This document shows, piece after piece, positions 21,943 through 34,640 of a stretch of 64,000 nt of DNA. The notes beneath the pieces are model-generated. The model was not told where the DNA came from, searched no databases, and saw only the letters and a program-made list of their open reading frames with translations. The position numbers and the translations under genes are program-made. This stretch comes from Anaspis maculata (taxonomy: Eukaryota > Arthropoda > Insecta > Coleoptera > Scraptiidae), in the NCBI GenBank assembly GCA_949128115.1, contig OX421963.1:1612001-1676000 (forward strand), given 5' to 3'. How positions within the stretch are numbered: the stretch's first letter is position 1; each line of letters begins with the position of its first letter.

Positions 21943-22269
21943 GGTGGGGTGGCAATTCTAATTGCTGACTACCTGCAGTATAAAGAAATTCATTTTGATG
22001 TGAATCGGACAGGTGGTGTAGAAATTTGTGGAATATCCACAAAACCTGCCAATAAATCTTTCAATTTCCTTTCAGTATATCGGCCTCCACACATCACAGT
22101 TACCTCCAATACTTGGAAAAACCTATTCAGCAATTTAAATGGTAATGCTATAGTGGGCGGCGACTTCAATGCTCACAATGGTCTTTGGGGTTCACCATCT
22201 AACACGGTAGCAGGAAACAACTTGGCGGATGCGCTTGATCAACTTGGCCTAATAGTCATGAATGAATAG
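21943..22269 (+). pseudogene. LINE C APE endonuclease, 3' fragment
   Basis: Resumes exactly where 9888-10093 broke off: GGVAILIADYLQYKEIHFDV through FLSVYRPPHI to VGGDFNAHNGLWGSP (the catalytic GDFNAH motif) and LADALDQLGLIVMNE. A stop ends it; the sequence then changes to a dispersed repeat, so reverse transcriptase is missing here. Together the two parts give about 175 residues of endonuclease. Confidence 0.88.
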
Positions 22270-22284
22270 TAATGCGATCCAAGG

Positions 22285-22460
22285 ATACATCGATACTGCA
22301 TTTTGGGTTAGGGCAACGAATTTTTTCATGTGCAAACTTTACACCAGTAGACATGATTTGACCCGCAGCAGTTGGAATTTCGTCAATAAGGAGGCGAAAG
22401 GCCCTTTAAACTTTGAAGATGAAAGAACTTTCAAAACGACCATTGAGTATCGTCTATATG
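22285..22460 (+). repeat. dispersed repeat R, diverged copy
   Basis: Contains GATTTGACCCGCAGCA and then a CCATTGAGTATCGTC end, shared with 27865-28030, 30612-30797 (inverted), 45386-45490 and 48945-49050 (inverted). It is more diverged than the others. It truncates the LINE C fragment. Confidence 0.65.
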
Positions 22461-23042
22461 GGCACATTTTGGAACACATATCATCATGCATGCATCGTGC
22501 ACTCGATCGTGCATCATGGCATTGCTTACCATGAGGATGCGCTCAACGTTCCCATGTGCATCATTAGAATGTGCTCAAAATACAGGAGGATCTGCCCAAG
22601 GTGCTCATGTGCACCAACCATAGTCACATCGCCATGAATACGTTGAGCACATCCTCATAGTGCACATGAGTCATCATCACATCCACATCAAATAGCACCC
22701 CCAAGGTATTAGGTATGAAATAGCCTACCTAGAGGCTGTGAACAATCTGTAACACCCGGTAACCTACAGGCTGTGCACAATCTGTAACACCCTGTACATG
22801 AAAAGAGGCAGAAAATCATAGATAGGTAACTAATATTTGGGAATCTTCATGAAAATTGACAATGGAAAGTTTTTTTGAGATCATTACAAAGAGAAATGCC
22901 CCAAGAAAAGGGTTGTAATGTCGCGAAACACCCTGTATATTATGAAATTATTAATTGCTCATGAACAATAACAGAAATCCAAATAAAAGTCTCGCGAAAT
23001 GTGTAAAATGCTCACTGTTGCTTTATCAAACTAAAAGAAAAA
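22460..23042. other. short hairpin and CACCCTGT-type repeat ends
   Basis: Near 22530-22665 ATGAGGATGCGCTCAACGT is mirrored by ACGTTGAGCACATCCTCAT, a hairpin of about 130 bp. Around 22735-22800 a motif ending ACAATCTGTAACACCC occurs twice in tandem. CACCCTGTA ends occur near 22790 and 22930. No gene seen. Confidence 0.45.
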
Positions 23043-23215
23043 TCAATTTTTCATCACAAACAGGCCATCAATATGCTTGATTTCTATACTAACCCCACAA
23101 GCAACACAAATAGGACTGCTTCCAACAAGAAAGGCTGCAACACGATACAAATTAATAATTTGTGATCGTTTTCGAGCTTTTAAATAACGGCAACGAAATT
23201 TTTGTTCTTCCATAC
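23043..23215 (-). pseudogene. I-type LINE ORF2 C-terminal remnant
   Basis: The minus strand reads CRYLKARKRSQIINLYRVAA FLVGSSPICVACGVSIEIKH I. The spacing and the C..C...H cluster resemble the post-RNase H end of I-element ORF2 proteins (pattern P.C..C....T..HI). It ends within 30 codons, and on the other side it is cut by a solo LTR at 23216. Strand and context are independent of LINE C. Small and diverged, hence moderate confidence. Confidence 0.45.
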
Positions 23216-23725
23216 TGTTACGATATTTCGCGTACGGGTTCGAATATAATTGAGACGAACTTTTAAAACACACACTGTTTATTTCTGCGTACTACAACTA
23301 CAATAAATGCCAACAATTATCGCTTGGAATTATGTCGCAGGTACTTCGCTTGTTATTACTCGCTATCTAATTCATTACTGCCGCGAGCTCCCGGCTGACG
23401 CCTTATATAAGGCCTCCGAATAATGTTCTCGAAGTTTCTGTCTGCTTCCAGCAAATTCCATGAGGGTCTGGCATATGCGGTTTCTAGATCATTCCTGAAT
23501 AATCGCACACGTTACCTGTATGCTTTCCATGTGTTCTGAAATCTGCGCCTCCGCCAAAGTGGACTGATGTGCCTTGATCGAACGTTCAAGTCCCCATTGG
23601 GTTCACATACAAGAACGCTCTGGAATGCACGAGATCGCTCCAGACTCCTACACTGCGATCTAATGGTGGAAAGATCGAGAAACATCGAGTGTTTACCTAT
23701 ATGTACAAGATCGCCGCTCGTAACA
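23216..23725. mobile_element. solo LTR (510 bp) with ATAC TSD
   Basis: Begins TGTTACG and ends CGTAACA (7-bp perfect inverted ends, TG...CA), flanked by ATAC at 23212-23215 and 23726-23729. An internal TATATAAG-type promoter core lies near 23404. No internal region is attached, so it is what remains after LTR-LTR recombination. A 4-bp TSD fits Ty3/Gypsy (4-5 bp). It splits the LINE remnant at 23043-23215. Confidence 0.8.
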
Positions 23726-23729
23726 ATAC

Positions 23730-24270
23730 TTACGGATGGCTCCTGAGGTCGCCTGCCACACTAAACTCGTTGGCGCCAATTCTGGAATTGTCAAGTTGAA
23801 TCTCAAGGACGTAAACCAGAAGCCCTTTGCTTCATCACAAAATGCATAGTTAAGGCATTTTTTGGCGCTAATCCACCGGACTACTGTTGGAATCTCTGAA
23901 GAATTCTTCGTAACAGCGTTAAAGTACCTATTTCACGTTCTCTCGCAGATAAACGAACTGGATCCCCACACATGGCGTGAAAATTATCAGGTAATCAAGA
24001 CCAATGAAGGAACAACACAGCAGTAACAGTAGGTATAACGTAACAGGAACAACAGTAACTGTATAAGTAACACGTACAGAGTCTTAAAACTTGCGTCGAT
24101 AGGTGCTTATTACGATTTTTTTTTCAAAAGCTATCTAGGTGGACAGAAACATGACAGTTTGGACGACAGTGAGAAACTTCGCGGTTGATTTTGATTGACA
24201 TGTCACACTGACTTGGGACTAAAACAATAAACGTTTTAGAGCTAGACAAATAGTACAAGAAAGATAGATT
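23730..24270. other. no recognisable feature
   Basis: Mixed-composition sequence with no frame over about 60 codons and no partner. TTGGCGCCAATT near 23770 resembles a tRNA-Lys-type primer-binding site but is 45 bp from the LTR end, so it is not called. Confidence 0.4.
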
Positions 24271-25874
24271 TCAACCTCGGAAAAAATATGGACGTCCTGA
24301 AAATTTTATATTTTGTTCAGAATTGAGTGCTCTACAACATATCCAAAATCGCCAAAAATCGCACTCGGGGGTTTTGAGTTATTGGAGGGGGGGTAAAAAA
24401 TTGCAGGTAAAAATGGAGGGGATGGAACCGGTCAATCCATTGGATGCGAATACATTATAGTTCGACGTATCATATCCTATTGATACTATTTTGGCACAAA
24501 AAGTGTCTATCATTGTTGAAGGGGAGTAGTGGGGGGGCGAAGCTCTGCTAGGTGGTCCATTTTGTTTTTATAGCCATGTAGAACCGATCACGACAAGTTT
24601 GGTATCTTTTCCGACTAAATTCAATCTCCTGAACTCATATTCGATGTGTAAATTCGGATGAGAACAAGTTTGAACAAGTTATTTTGAGAAAACTTGTTTT
24701 TTCTTTGACAATTTTGACGAATTTTTGTTTTACTGTTGGATGCGTTCATTTTTAGAAAATTTCCAGGGACCATTAAATTGAAGTGTATTGTCCACAAAAA
24801 TCATTCACCCGATGTATAATTTTGTTTCTCAAGTTTAATAAATCGATTTGAACTTGAGCCGGCGCGGCGCGTCGTCTACTACTGACCAGAACACAGCATG
24901 CACCTTTAAATAAAAACATCTCAAACTATTGAAGAAATAACAACTCATCTTTGAAAATTGGAGGATCTGTGGAGAATTGAATTTCCTATAACATAAACAA
25001 AATCGCCATGAATCGCACTGTAGGGTTTTGAGTTATTCAAGTGGAGAGGTAACAGTTTATCGAGTGTGAATCCTGTCAAAGTGTTATCCTCCTCCTCGAA
25101 TAACTCAAAATCCTGCATTGCGATTCATGGCGATTTTGTTCATGTTATAGGGAATCCAGTTTTGCACAAATCCTTCAATTTTCAAAGATGAGTTGTTATT
25201 TCTTCAATAGTTTGAGGTGTTTTCATTTAAAGGTGCATGCTGTAGTGTTCTGGTCAGTAGTAGACGACGCGCCGGCGCCGTGCGGGCTCAAGTTCAAATC
25301 GATTTTTTCAACTCGAGAAACAAAATTATCCATCGAGTGGATGATTTTTGTGGAGGATACACTTCAATTGAATGGTCTCTGAAAATTTTCTAAAAATGAA
25401 CACCTCCAACAGTGAAAAAAAAACTCGTCAAAATTGTCAAAGAAAAAACAAGTTTTCTCAAGTTAACTTGTTCAAACTTGTTTTCATCCGAATTTACACA
25501 TCGGATACGAGTTCTTGAGATTGAATTTAGTCGAAAAAGATACCAAACTTGTCGTGATCGGTTCTACATGGCTAGAAAAACAAAATGGACCACCTAGCAC
25601 AGCTTCGCCCCCCCACTACTCCCCTGCAACAACGATGGACACTTTTTGTGCCAAAATGGTATCAAGGGGATATGATACGTCGAACTATAATGTATTTGCA
25701 TCCAATGGATTGACGGGTTTTATCCCCTCCATTTTTACCTGCAATTTTTTACCCCCCCTCCAATAAATCAAAACCCCCGAGTGCGATTTTTGGCGATTTT
25801 GGATATGTTGTAGAGCACTCAATCCTGAACAGAGTATCAAATTTTCATGACGTCCATATTTATTCCGAGGTTTG
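24271..25874. repeat. palindromic element P3
   Basis: Arms 24271-25050 and 25080-25874 are reverse complements around a centre near 25065, with a spacer of about 30 bp. Outer ends read CAACCTCGG and CCGAGGTTTG. Both arms carry a GGAGGGGGGGTAAAA / TTTTTACCCCCCC block and a CGGCGCG-rich block. No coding capacity; no TSD confidently read. Confidence 0.85.
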
Positions 25875-26535
<661 letters not shown>

Positions 26536-27514
26536 ATGTTAAAGTTCAAAACTTTACCAATTGATTATTCAAAATCTATCCGATGGATTGGAACCAGATT
26601 TGGCAGGAAGCAACACAACAAAAGAGTCAAATTGAGGCCGCAGTTGCAGTTTTCCACCATTCTCCAGTTGAGCGTAATGAATTTTCAAAATTTCTCCTGG
26701 CCGTTGCCACTCAGGAGGGGCTCTCGCCGGTGTTTCGACCAGCACGACTCGCTTTTGTAGCAGGACTACACTCAAAAATTTATTCCTGCTCGGGGATCGA
26801 CTTTTTTTTGGAAATTTCAACTGATATCGAAAGTAGATTGTACTGAGCGTCGTGCAGGTCTATTTTCAGAGTTGACACGGTTTCGGTTTCCCGACTGTAA
26901 TTTTTTCAAAATGAAATTTGCACATTCCGTGAATTTGAGAAAAACGCAATGCAAACTTCTACATGCGGTAAGCTCCACGAAATATCAATTTTAGGTGCAG
27001 ACATGCTGTGAATAAAAGTTAGAGAAAAGATTGAGCTAATTTTTGAAGGAAAAAGTTTCGAAATCGGATCAACAGTTGCCGAGTTTTCCTCTCTGGAAAA
27101 ACTGCAAATTTTCCAACTTTTTATTCCGTGAACAGATTTCTTGGAATGTTTCTTTTAGAGAATAGATAAGTGGTTCTTGAACATTTTCCAATAATTTCTC
27201 TCCAATTTCCCGGAAATTTTCCTCCTGAAAATATAAAACCACTCATGCGATCGTACAAATTAAGCGGTTCTGTCACGATAATTACCGAATTATTGATCCG
27301 ATCAAATCGAAATCAGGTACGGAGGCCTAAGTTCAGCCTGGAATGTTCTGATTAGACTTTGGGTGGATGATTTTGATCGGAAGCCCTCAGGTGGCACATT
27401 GGGTCCGGGTTTGTCTGCCCAAGCTCTAAATTGAAAATATAGAGTTGAAATTTGACACAAAGATGCAGTGAAAGTTTTCAATTAAGTTTTTGTAATTTCA
27501 TCATCATATCTGAA
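26536..27514. other. no recognisable gene
   Basis: AT-rich sequence with scattered short frames in both directions and no family motif. Nothing supportable. Confidence 0.4.
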
Positions 27515-27815
27515 GTAGGAACAAAAATTTCAATAAGGAACCAGCATTGCATTTTTGAGATATCACAACAGTTAGCTACCTAGTTCTACCTTTTGGATCA
27601 TTTCATCACCTTGGAAAACTGACCTAACCTGTCATTTTTTCTGTCCGCTCAACAATGGATGCAGGATGCTCGCTAAACGCTCGACTTAATAGAATTTTTT
27701 CATCAATTTCCAAATCGAATCGCCCCCTCCCGAAGGGACACTTCGATCAAAATCATTACTGACGTCTCTGGATACCGCCGGGAAAGTTTTGTGTCGCCCC
27801 ACAACAGATTTTTTT
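27515..27815 (+). repeat. dispersed repeat T, copy 1
   Basis: Matches 31285-31351 plus 31564-31817 in the same orientation (for example CATTACTGACGTCTCTGGAT and the following GCCGGGAAAGTTTTGTGTCG are shared). Copy 2 holds a MITE that copy 1 lacks, so copy 1 is the empty site. Both copies then diverge after a poly-T. Confidence 0.85.
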
Positions 27816-27835
27816 ACTATTTTTCCTGTACTAAA

Positions 27836-30826
27836 AGTAGTGGGAGCGGTACGCAAAAGCATACCGCATTTTGGAGTGCAGTAACGAGATTTTGCATGGG
27901 CGTACTTTATACCAAGACAAGCGATTTGACCCGCAGCACTCGATATTTCGTCCCTTAGGGGGCCAATGGGGGCCCTCCAAATTTTCAAGATGCAAGAACT
28001 TTCACAAAATAATCATTGAGTATCGTCATGTATGTCATAAGTGAAGCTTACGGGTCTATTGAAAATGTTTTCATCAAATGTCGTAGTGTCCGATTCATTC
28101 TTCACATTTGAAAAAAAAATTCTTTCGCAGAGGTCAACAAAACTGTTTTTATTTTTTCTGCTGTGCAAGGAAACGATAAATTCATATGTTTTGTTGCGTT
28201 CCCAACTGAATCGCGTTCTGTAAGCCCAAATATGAAGACAATTTTTTCGCAATATCATTTTCCCAAGAAGAGGTGACCTCTTCAGTACACTTTTTTCAAC
28301 AGCATTTTTTTCAATGTTCCTAGTGGATAAGACTGTCAATTTTCGCTGATATGAGAAGCTTGAACTCTTTTCTTAGTAATTTCTATGCAACATGGCTTCA
28401 AAACACACAAGAGAGCCCTAAAACTTTTTTTTTTCTGCTGGGCCGTCAAATTTTTGGCATGTTGATTTTGTAGTAGGGGAGACGCGCAAATAAATAAGAT
28501 CTAGTCTAGGCGAATGAAATCTACCGGAAAATATACCTACTCATACCTAACGACTCTGCGTTTTGTTGTAATACAATAAAACACGGCATGGAAGAATATT
28601 TTCTGTTGAAACCAAATCGCCTGCGCCTGCAGCCTGGATTGAATACTGGTCCGCGTCTCTCCTACTATAAAATCAAAATATCGTAAGTTGGACGGCCCAG
28701 CAGAAAAAAAATTTTTTGGGCTCCCTTGGGCGTTTTAGAGTCATGTTGCTTCGCAACTACCAGGAAAAGAGTTCGAGGTCTCCATTCCTGCAAAAATTAC
28801 GAGTGATATCCAGTGGGGACATAGAAAGAAATGCTCTTGGAAAAGAGGTACTGAAGAGGTCACCACTTCTTTGAAAAATACCATTACAAGAAAAATTTCT
28901 CTATAGTTTTAGGGAATGCGATTTAGTTGGGGACGCAACAGAACATATGGATTTATCGTCTCCTTGCATAGAAGAAAAAATAAAAACAGTTTTTTTGACC
29001 TTAGGCCAGGCGGTATGTCGGTAAAATCATTACAATCTGGAAAAAACTCCGACTAAAGCTTTTATGGTGTCAAACTCTTCGTAAGGTCAGCAGGTATCTA
29101 CCCCTGAGTTTCCGCCCAAAAATGAGTTGTGCTGATTCCTCCACATCTGCCCAAAAGTAAAAGATGTCTTGAAGATGCAAAAAGACCTGGTAAACCCCCG
29201 CACTTTTTCATTTTATTTGGCTCAATGCAAACGTACAACTCTTACGCAAACATTGGAAGCATTTGTCATCATCTCTGTGCCAGTCTTACTGTTGAAAAAA
29301 AAGATTTCTTTGTGCGGGTCAGATAAATCACATTTGATTGTTTTTCCACACAAGAAAACGATGGAGCAACATGTATTCTGGATGTTTTCTACTAACTCGT
29401 ACCCACTGAACCCATTTATGGTGTTAAAATTTCAATAACAGCATTTTTGAAGATGTTGTCCGCTAAGAAGTGAATAATTTTTACCCACCTGTTCAGCAGC
29501 AATTTTTTCAATTTTACCAAACACTGTTTGCAAAAATTTTATAAGGAATGGAAAGCTCAAACTCTTCTCTAACGATATCGTGCCTGGCTTAATCGCGGCA
29601 CGCACTTGAAAGTCTAAAAAACTGATTTCTTTTCGAGTCTTATTCCACCCGCGTGCGGCCGTGCCTACTTGACATAGACCGGACTGTTTACACGAGCTTG
29701 GAAATGTACTTTTTTCCAGCTTTAAAACACGACCATTATTATTAAGACTTTGTACATTGATTTATGAAGAAATTATACATTATTTTATCAATAATGGTCG
29801 TGTTTTAAAGCTGGAAGAGACTACATTTCCAAGCTTTTGTAATCAGTTCGGTCTATGTCAAGTAGGCACGGCCGCACGCGGATGAAATAGAACCGCTCGA
29901 AAAGAAAACCGTTTCCTTCACTTTCAAAAAGCGTGCCGCGGTTAAGCCAGACATAATATCATTAGAAAAGAGTTCCAGCTTGTCATTCCTTTTAAACTTT
30001 TCGAAAACGGTGTTTGGTAAAATTGAAAAAATTGCTGCTGAACAGGCGGGTGAAAATTATCCACTTCTTAGCGGGCAACATCTTCAAAAATGCTGTTATT
30101 GAAATTTCAACACCATAAATGAGTTCAGTGGGTACGAGTTAGTAGAAAACATCCAAAATACATGTTGCTCCATCGCTTTCTTGTGTGGAAAAACAATCAA
30201 ATGTGATTTATCTGACCCGCACAAAGAAATCTTTTTTTTCAACAGTAAGACTGGCACAGAGATGATGACAAATGCTTCCAATGTTTGCGTAAGAGTTGTA
30301 CGTTTGCATTGAGGCAAATAAAATGGAAAAGTACGGGGGTTCAACAGGTCTTTTTGCACCTTCAAGACATCTTTTACCTTTGGGCAGATGTGGAGGAGTC
30401 AGCACAACTCGTTTTTGAGCGGAAACTCAGTGGTAGATACCTACTGACCTTACGAAGAGATTGACACCATAAAAGCTTTGGTCGGAATTTTTTCTATCCA
30501 GAATGACCCACCGCCTGGCCTACCTCTGCTAAAGATTTTTTTTTTCAAGTGTGAAGAATGAATCGGACACAACGACAATTGATGAAAATATTTTCAATAG
30601 ACCCGTAAGCTTCACTTATGACATACATGACGATACTCAATGATCGTCATGTGAAAGTTCTTGCATCTTGAAAATTTGGAGGGCCCCCATTGGCCCCCTA
30701 AGGGACAAAATATCGAGTGCTGCGGGTCAAATCGCTTGTCTTGGTATAAAGTATGCCCATACCAAATCTCGTTACTGCACTCCAAAATGCAGTATCGATG
30801 TGTTTTTAGGTGCGTACCGCTTGCAC
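27836..30826. repeat. palindromic element P4 containing repeat R arms
   Basis: Left arm 27836-28540; right arm 28610-28998 plus 30526-30826; the centre is near 28575. Ends share AGTGNNAGCGGTACGCA. The right arm is split by element FB-B (29002-30522). The arms carry the same repeat R sequence that forms the inverted arms at 45.3-49.1 kb, so this is a family with at least two palindromic members in the window. Confidence 0.8.
29002..30522. mobile_element. palindromic element FB-B (TAGGCCAGGCGGT termini, TSD CCT)
   Basis: 1521 bp with 13-bp perfect inverted ends TAGGCCAGGCGGT, flanked by CCT at 28999-29001 and 30523-30525. The uninterrupted equivalent is visible in the mirrored arm of P4 and in the paralogous arm near 48837-48845, which supports the boundaries. 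The arms (about 740 bp) pair across a centre near 29770, so the whole element folds on itself. No transposase. Confidence 0.82.
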
Positions 30827-31284
30827 TAATCATCTCTCAATCAGGCGCTGCGAGATTTTGCGGCACTTATTCCTTTCTTGCTCAAAACATCTATGTTCCG
30901 CACACTTGATGGACGGGAGCTCTTAGTATGTTGTTCAGCATTGCTTGGGAGCCATCTGTGCAAATTTTCAAAAGGGACATATTTATTCCAGGGTTTGACC
31001 AAAATTTCACCTAAAATTCCTGGGCTATATCAAATTCTGAAGGGATCCTTGAATTTTCAGATTTTCCTTAATTTATTCCGGGTTAAAACCTGTTTTGCTT
31101 GGGCTATAGAGGCTATCATCTATGTATCGAGAAAATATGTGTTACCATGGAACAGTCGTTGAGCCAGGGGACTCGAGTGGTTTCCACCTTGGGGACTTGA
31201 CGTGTCATACCTTTTTGGATTCCCCACAACACCAGCATGAAAATAAGCCATGATACGTTTTTGTATCGAGTAGTTTGTTTCTCC
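30827..31284. other. no recognisable feature
   Basis: No long frame and no repeat partner seen; ordinary AT-rich sequence. Confidence 0.35.
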
Positions 31285-31817
31285 AAAGCAGAAACAAAAT
31301 TTTTAATAAGGAACTAGCATTGCATTCTTGAGATATCATAACAGTTAGCTATATCCCATACACTTTCTATTTTCAGTAGAATGACTTTTTGGAGCAAAAA
31401 TAATGTGACAAGCAGAAGGGCTGAAAGGATACGGCTGATGGCCGCTGATAGATTCGCTCCAAAACTTTGCAGGTGCCATCAGCCGTAGCTGTAGCCCCCC
31501 AGCTTGTCACTTTATTTTTGCTCCAAAAAGTCATTCTGCTGAAAATAGAAGGTGTATGGGATATACCTAGTTCTATACCATCGGTTCTAACTTTTGAATT
31601 ATTTCATCACCTTGGAAAACTAATCTAACCTGTTACTTGTTCTGTAGGCCCGACAATGGATGCAGGATGCTTGCACAACGCCTAGCTCAATAAAAAAAAT
31701 CATCAATTTCCAAATCGAATCCTCCGCCTCCCAAAGGGACACTTCGATCAAAATCATTACTGACGTCTCTGGATACCGCCGGGAAAGTTTTGTGTCGCCC
31801 CACAACAAATTTTTTTT
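31285..31817 (+). repeat. dispersed repeat T, copy 2 (MITE-bearing)
   Basis: Same orientation as 27515-27815, with several substitutions. It is interrupted at 31352-31563. Confidence 0.85.
31352..31563. mobile_element. 212-bp hairpin MITE, TA TSD, TATCCCATACAC ends
   Basis: Inverted ends TATCCCATACAC pair for about 60 bp around a short loop. It is flanked by TA on both sides. The empty site AGCTACCTAG at about 27585 in repeat T copy 1 proves the insertion. TA duplication suggests a Tc1/mariner-like origin. Confidence 0.88.
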
Positions 31818-32288
31818 TGAAATAAAAGAGGGAGATGTGATGGGCATGCATGTGGTGTTGATTGCGGATACTCAAGGGCCAAGATGCGAACACCCATGCA
31901 GGAGGCTTATCAGGAACGAAGCTGAGGGGGGGCCTGGATGGGCTAAGCCCACCCCAAAAATTTTGTGCCCACCCTGGTGCCCACCCAGAGCATTCTAGCA
32001 TTTTTATGCCGACACCAGTACCTATCACAAAAATTAATAAATAATGAATATGAAAGAATAAGTTGAAAAAAAACAATTTCCAAGCGCGAAGCCCCCAAGT
32101 TGTATGCATGATTGTATATTTTGTGTTATAAATATTACACAATCTTCGACGTCTCGTTTTACCATATCTAACCGGAAGTTTGGAGAACACAAAAATTGTC
32201 ATGTTAAATGTATCAACTTTTCAACAATCAAATATCCCAGACACACTTATCGGTGACAAATCATATTGACTGATGCAGCTCGTTTGAT
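31818..32288. other. no recognisable feature
   Basis: Contains a CCCACC-rich patch (about 31940-31990) but no gene, array or repeat partner. Confidence 0.35.
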
Positions 32289-32291
32289 TTA

Positions 32292-32427
32292 TAGTGCTAT
32301 TCTGTAAAAAATAACATTCCATAAACGCTCTGTTATGTAAAAATTCGTGTCAGCCATTGGCTGTTGCCTAGGTAATAACAACGTAACAGAGCCTTTATGG
32401 AACGTAATTTTTTAGAGAATCGCACCA
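32292..32427. mobile_element. MITE family M1, copy 1 (136 bp, TSD TTA)
   Basis: Ends TAGTGCTATTCT / AGAATCGCACCA, flanked by TTA on both sides. The inner core TAACAGAGC...GCTCTGTTA is palindromic. It is in opposite orientation to the other two copies (39566-39701 and 44590-44723). TTA/TAA duplication fits PIF/Harbinger-type MITEs. Confidence 0.85.
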
Positions 32428-32494
32428 TTAAGTTAAAAAGAACAGAAATTATGTGTAGATCAGATTTATGAAGAAGATAAATACCTTGATAAAT

Positions 32495-32623
32495 GGGTAG
32501 TATTCATAAAAAATAAGCATAAGTATTTGCTTAGATTTTTGAGGAGTTGCTAAGCAGATTTTCCCTAGCAACGCCTATGAAATCCAAGCAAATGCTTATG
32601 CTTATTTTTTATTAATACTACCC
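32495..32623. mobile_element. 129-bp MITE, GGGTAGTATTCATAAAAA ends, TSD AAT
   Basis: A hairpin with about 50-bp inverted ends flanked by AAT on each side. The termini align with those of the much larger self-nested element at 33787-37734 (GGGTRGTATKCATAAAAA), and both duplicate AAT/ATT, so they look like long and short members of one family. Confidence 0.85.
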
Positions 32624-33182
32624 AATAAGTAGGTAAGTACCTACTATTTATTATTGGCGGAAAAATTGAAATAATAATAATAGCCCAGGCGCCAGGGAGC
32701 AAAAATCAGCTCAATAAGGAAATAATTGTTTCCTGGCTGGGAACTAGCTTAAAACGATCTGTGTGGCTTAGGTTTTGACATACTAATTTCCCCCCTTTCG
32801 GAAATGTCGGCGTCATGTCGCCATCATCAACAAGAAGTGCACCAGCGTGGTTTTTGCCGAATATCTTGATTTCAGGCCATCTGACAGCAAAAGATGTAAG
32901 GAGTCATTTTGAAACTAATGAAATTCCCTATGGAATAGTTTTCAAATGACTTTTCTGCGACCTATGGTTTTTGAGATAAAGCTTCTGGACGCAAGAGGCA
33001 TTGTCGTAAAAGCTCCATGGCCACTTGACTCAAAAAACTAAAATGTCGATGTGACAAAAAATTTCAAAATGAGATTTCTCGAGAATCCTTCATGCTATAG
33101 CTGCAGTGATGGTCTTAAATTCTATCTCTTGAACCGTTGATTACGAATATAGAAAAGTCAAAAACGTCACATTGTACATATA

Positions 33183-33774
33183 CAGGGTGTACTGAGGGAA
33201 TCAAATCAGATCAGAGAAATTCTACATATTTCTTCGATTTAGCCTATATGCGACACTCTAAGCACCTAACACGAGTCCAATATCAATATGGATTTGCTCT
33301 ATAAGCTTCACTTAATACACTTAAGAAGTGATCAGCTCACAGCCTTTTTGTAAAATGTTTTGAAGGCCCTCTGAAATCATCAAAAAATTAAAAATTCAGT
33401 ACCAAGGAATGTATATAACGGTATATTATATACCAAGGTACCAAAGTGAATTTTTGATTTGGGGAATTGGGCCCAAAGGGCCCTCGAGCAACAAACTTCA
33501 CCCAAAGGATCAAAAATTCACTTTGGTTCCTTGGTATATAATATACTGTTACATACATTTCTTGCTACTGTAAATTTTGATGATTTCAGAGGGCCTTCAA
33601 AACATTTTACAGGAAGGCTGTGAGCTGATCACTTCTTAAGTGTATCAGGTGAAGCTTACAGAGCAATGCATATTGATATTGGACTCGTGATAAGTGCTTA
33701 GAGTTTCGCATAGGCTATATCGAAGAAATATGTCAAATTTTTCTGTTCCGATTTGATTCCCGTAGTACACCCTG
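33183..33774. mobile_element. 592-bp hairpin element, CAGGGTGTACT ends, TA-flanked
   Basis: Inverted CAGGGTGTACT termini bounded by TA. Arms pair almost throughout, with a centre near 33478. The tip matches the Tc1-type tip at 9003 (CAGGGTGT). No coding frame. Confidence 0.75.
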
Positions 33775-33959
33775 TATATGTACAATGGGTGGTATGCATA
33801 AAAAGTAGTAGATGCTACTACTACGGAAAAAAGTATCTACTTCGTAGTATCCTCTATTATGTATTTAGCATCTACTTCAGTTCCGAAGCATATGCTACAA
33901 TAAAAAAGTTTCTACTTCAATACGGTGTAGTAAGTACTACAGCATCGTAGTATATACTA

Positions 33960-34640
33960 CACCATTTCCAACTGTATTTGCGATAATATCAAATGTATTT
34001 CAGATTAGCGATATGTATTTGAGAAAACACCAATTGTATTTTAAATATGAGAAATGTAGTTTAGAATTTGCCAAATGTATTTTAATTATGAGAAATGTAG
34101 TTAAGAAATTTCCAAGTGTATTAGATTTGGGAAATGTAGTTTAGAATATGCCAGTTGTATAATTGAATATTCAAATGTAGTTGAGAAAGTACCATATGAA
34201 TTTTGGAACAAGGATATGTAGTTTAGAAAACGTGAATTGTAAGTGAGAAACCGCCAATTGTAGTTGAGAATTTGGAGCTCGTTTTCCTCAACAACGTTTG
34301 CTTTTTCATCACTGTTCTACCCTGAAAAAATATCTGAATCTGAAATACATTTCAAAATATCTCAAATACATCTCATCTTATCTTAAATACATCTAATGTT
34401 TTCGAAAATACAATTGGCAATTTCTCCATTGAACTTCGTGGATCTGGAATGCATTTAATTTTTTCTAAAATACATTTGGTAATATCTCGAATACATTTCA
34501 TTAATCTGAAATACATTTCTTATTTTCTTTTTTCTAAAGTTTCCTGAAATGCACTAGCAATTTCTTAAATACATTTGGTTAATCTTGAATACATTCCATA
34601 TTCTCTGAAATACATCTGAAGTTTTCTAAACTACAGCTGG
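33960..34640. repeat. two opposed motif arrays inside the outer copy
   Basis: About 33960-34270 carries a dozen degenerate units built on AATGTATTTNAGA at roughly 25-bp spacing. About 34335-34640 carries the reverse complement, TCTNAAATACATT. The arrays could pair as an imperfect hairpin. The same arrangement recurs at about 35760-36180 and 36240-36550 in the inner copy. Confidence 0.8.

Noticed and set aside
23765..23785. TTGGCGCCAATT as a tRNA-Lys primer-binding site for the solo LTR
   Set aside because: It is about 45 bp from the LTR end and lies outside the ATAC duplication, so it cannot belong to that element.
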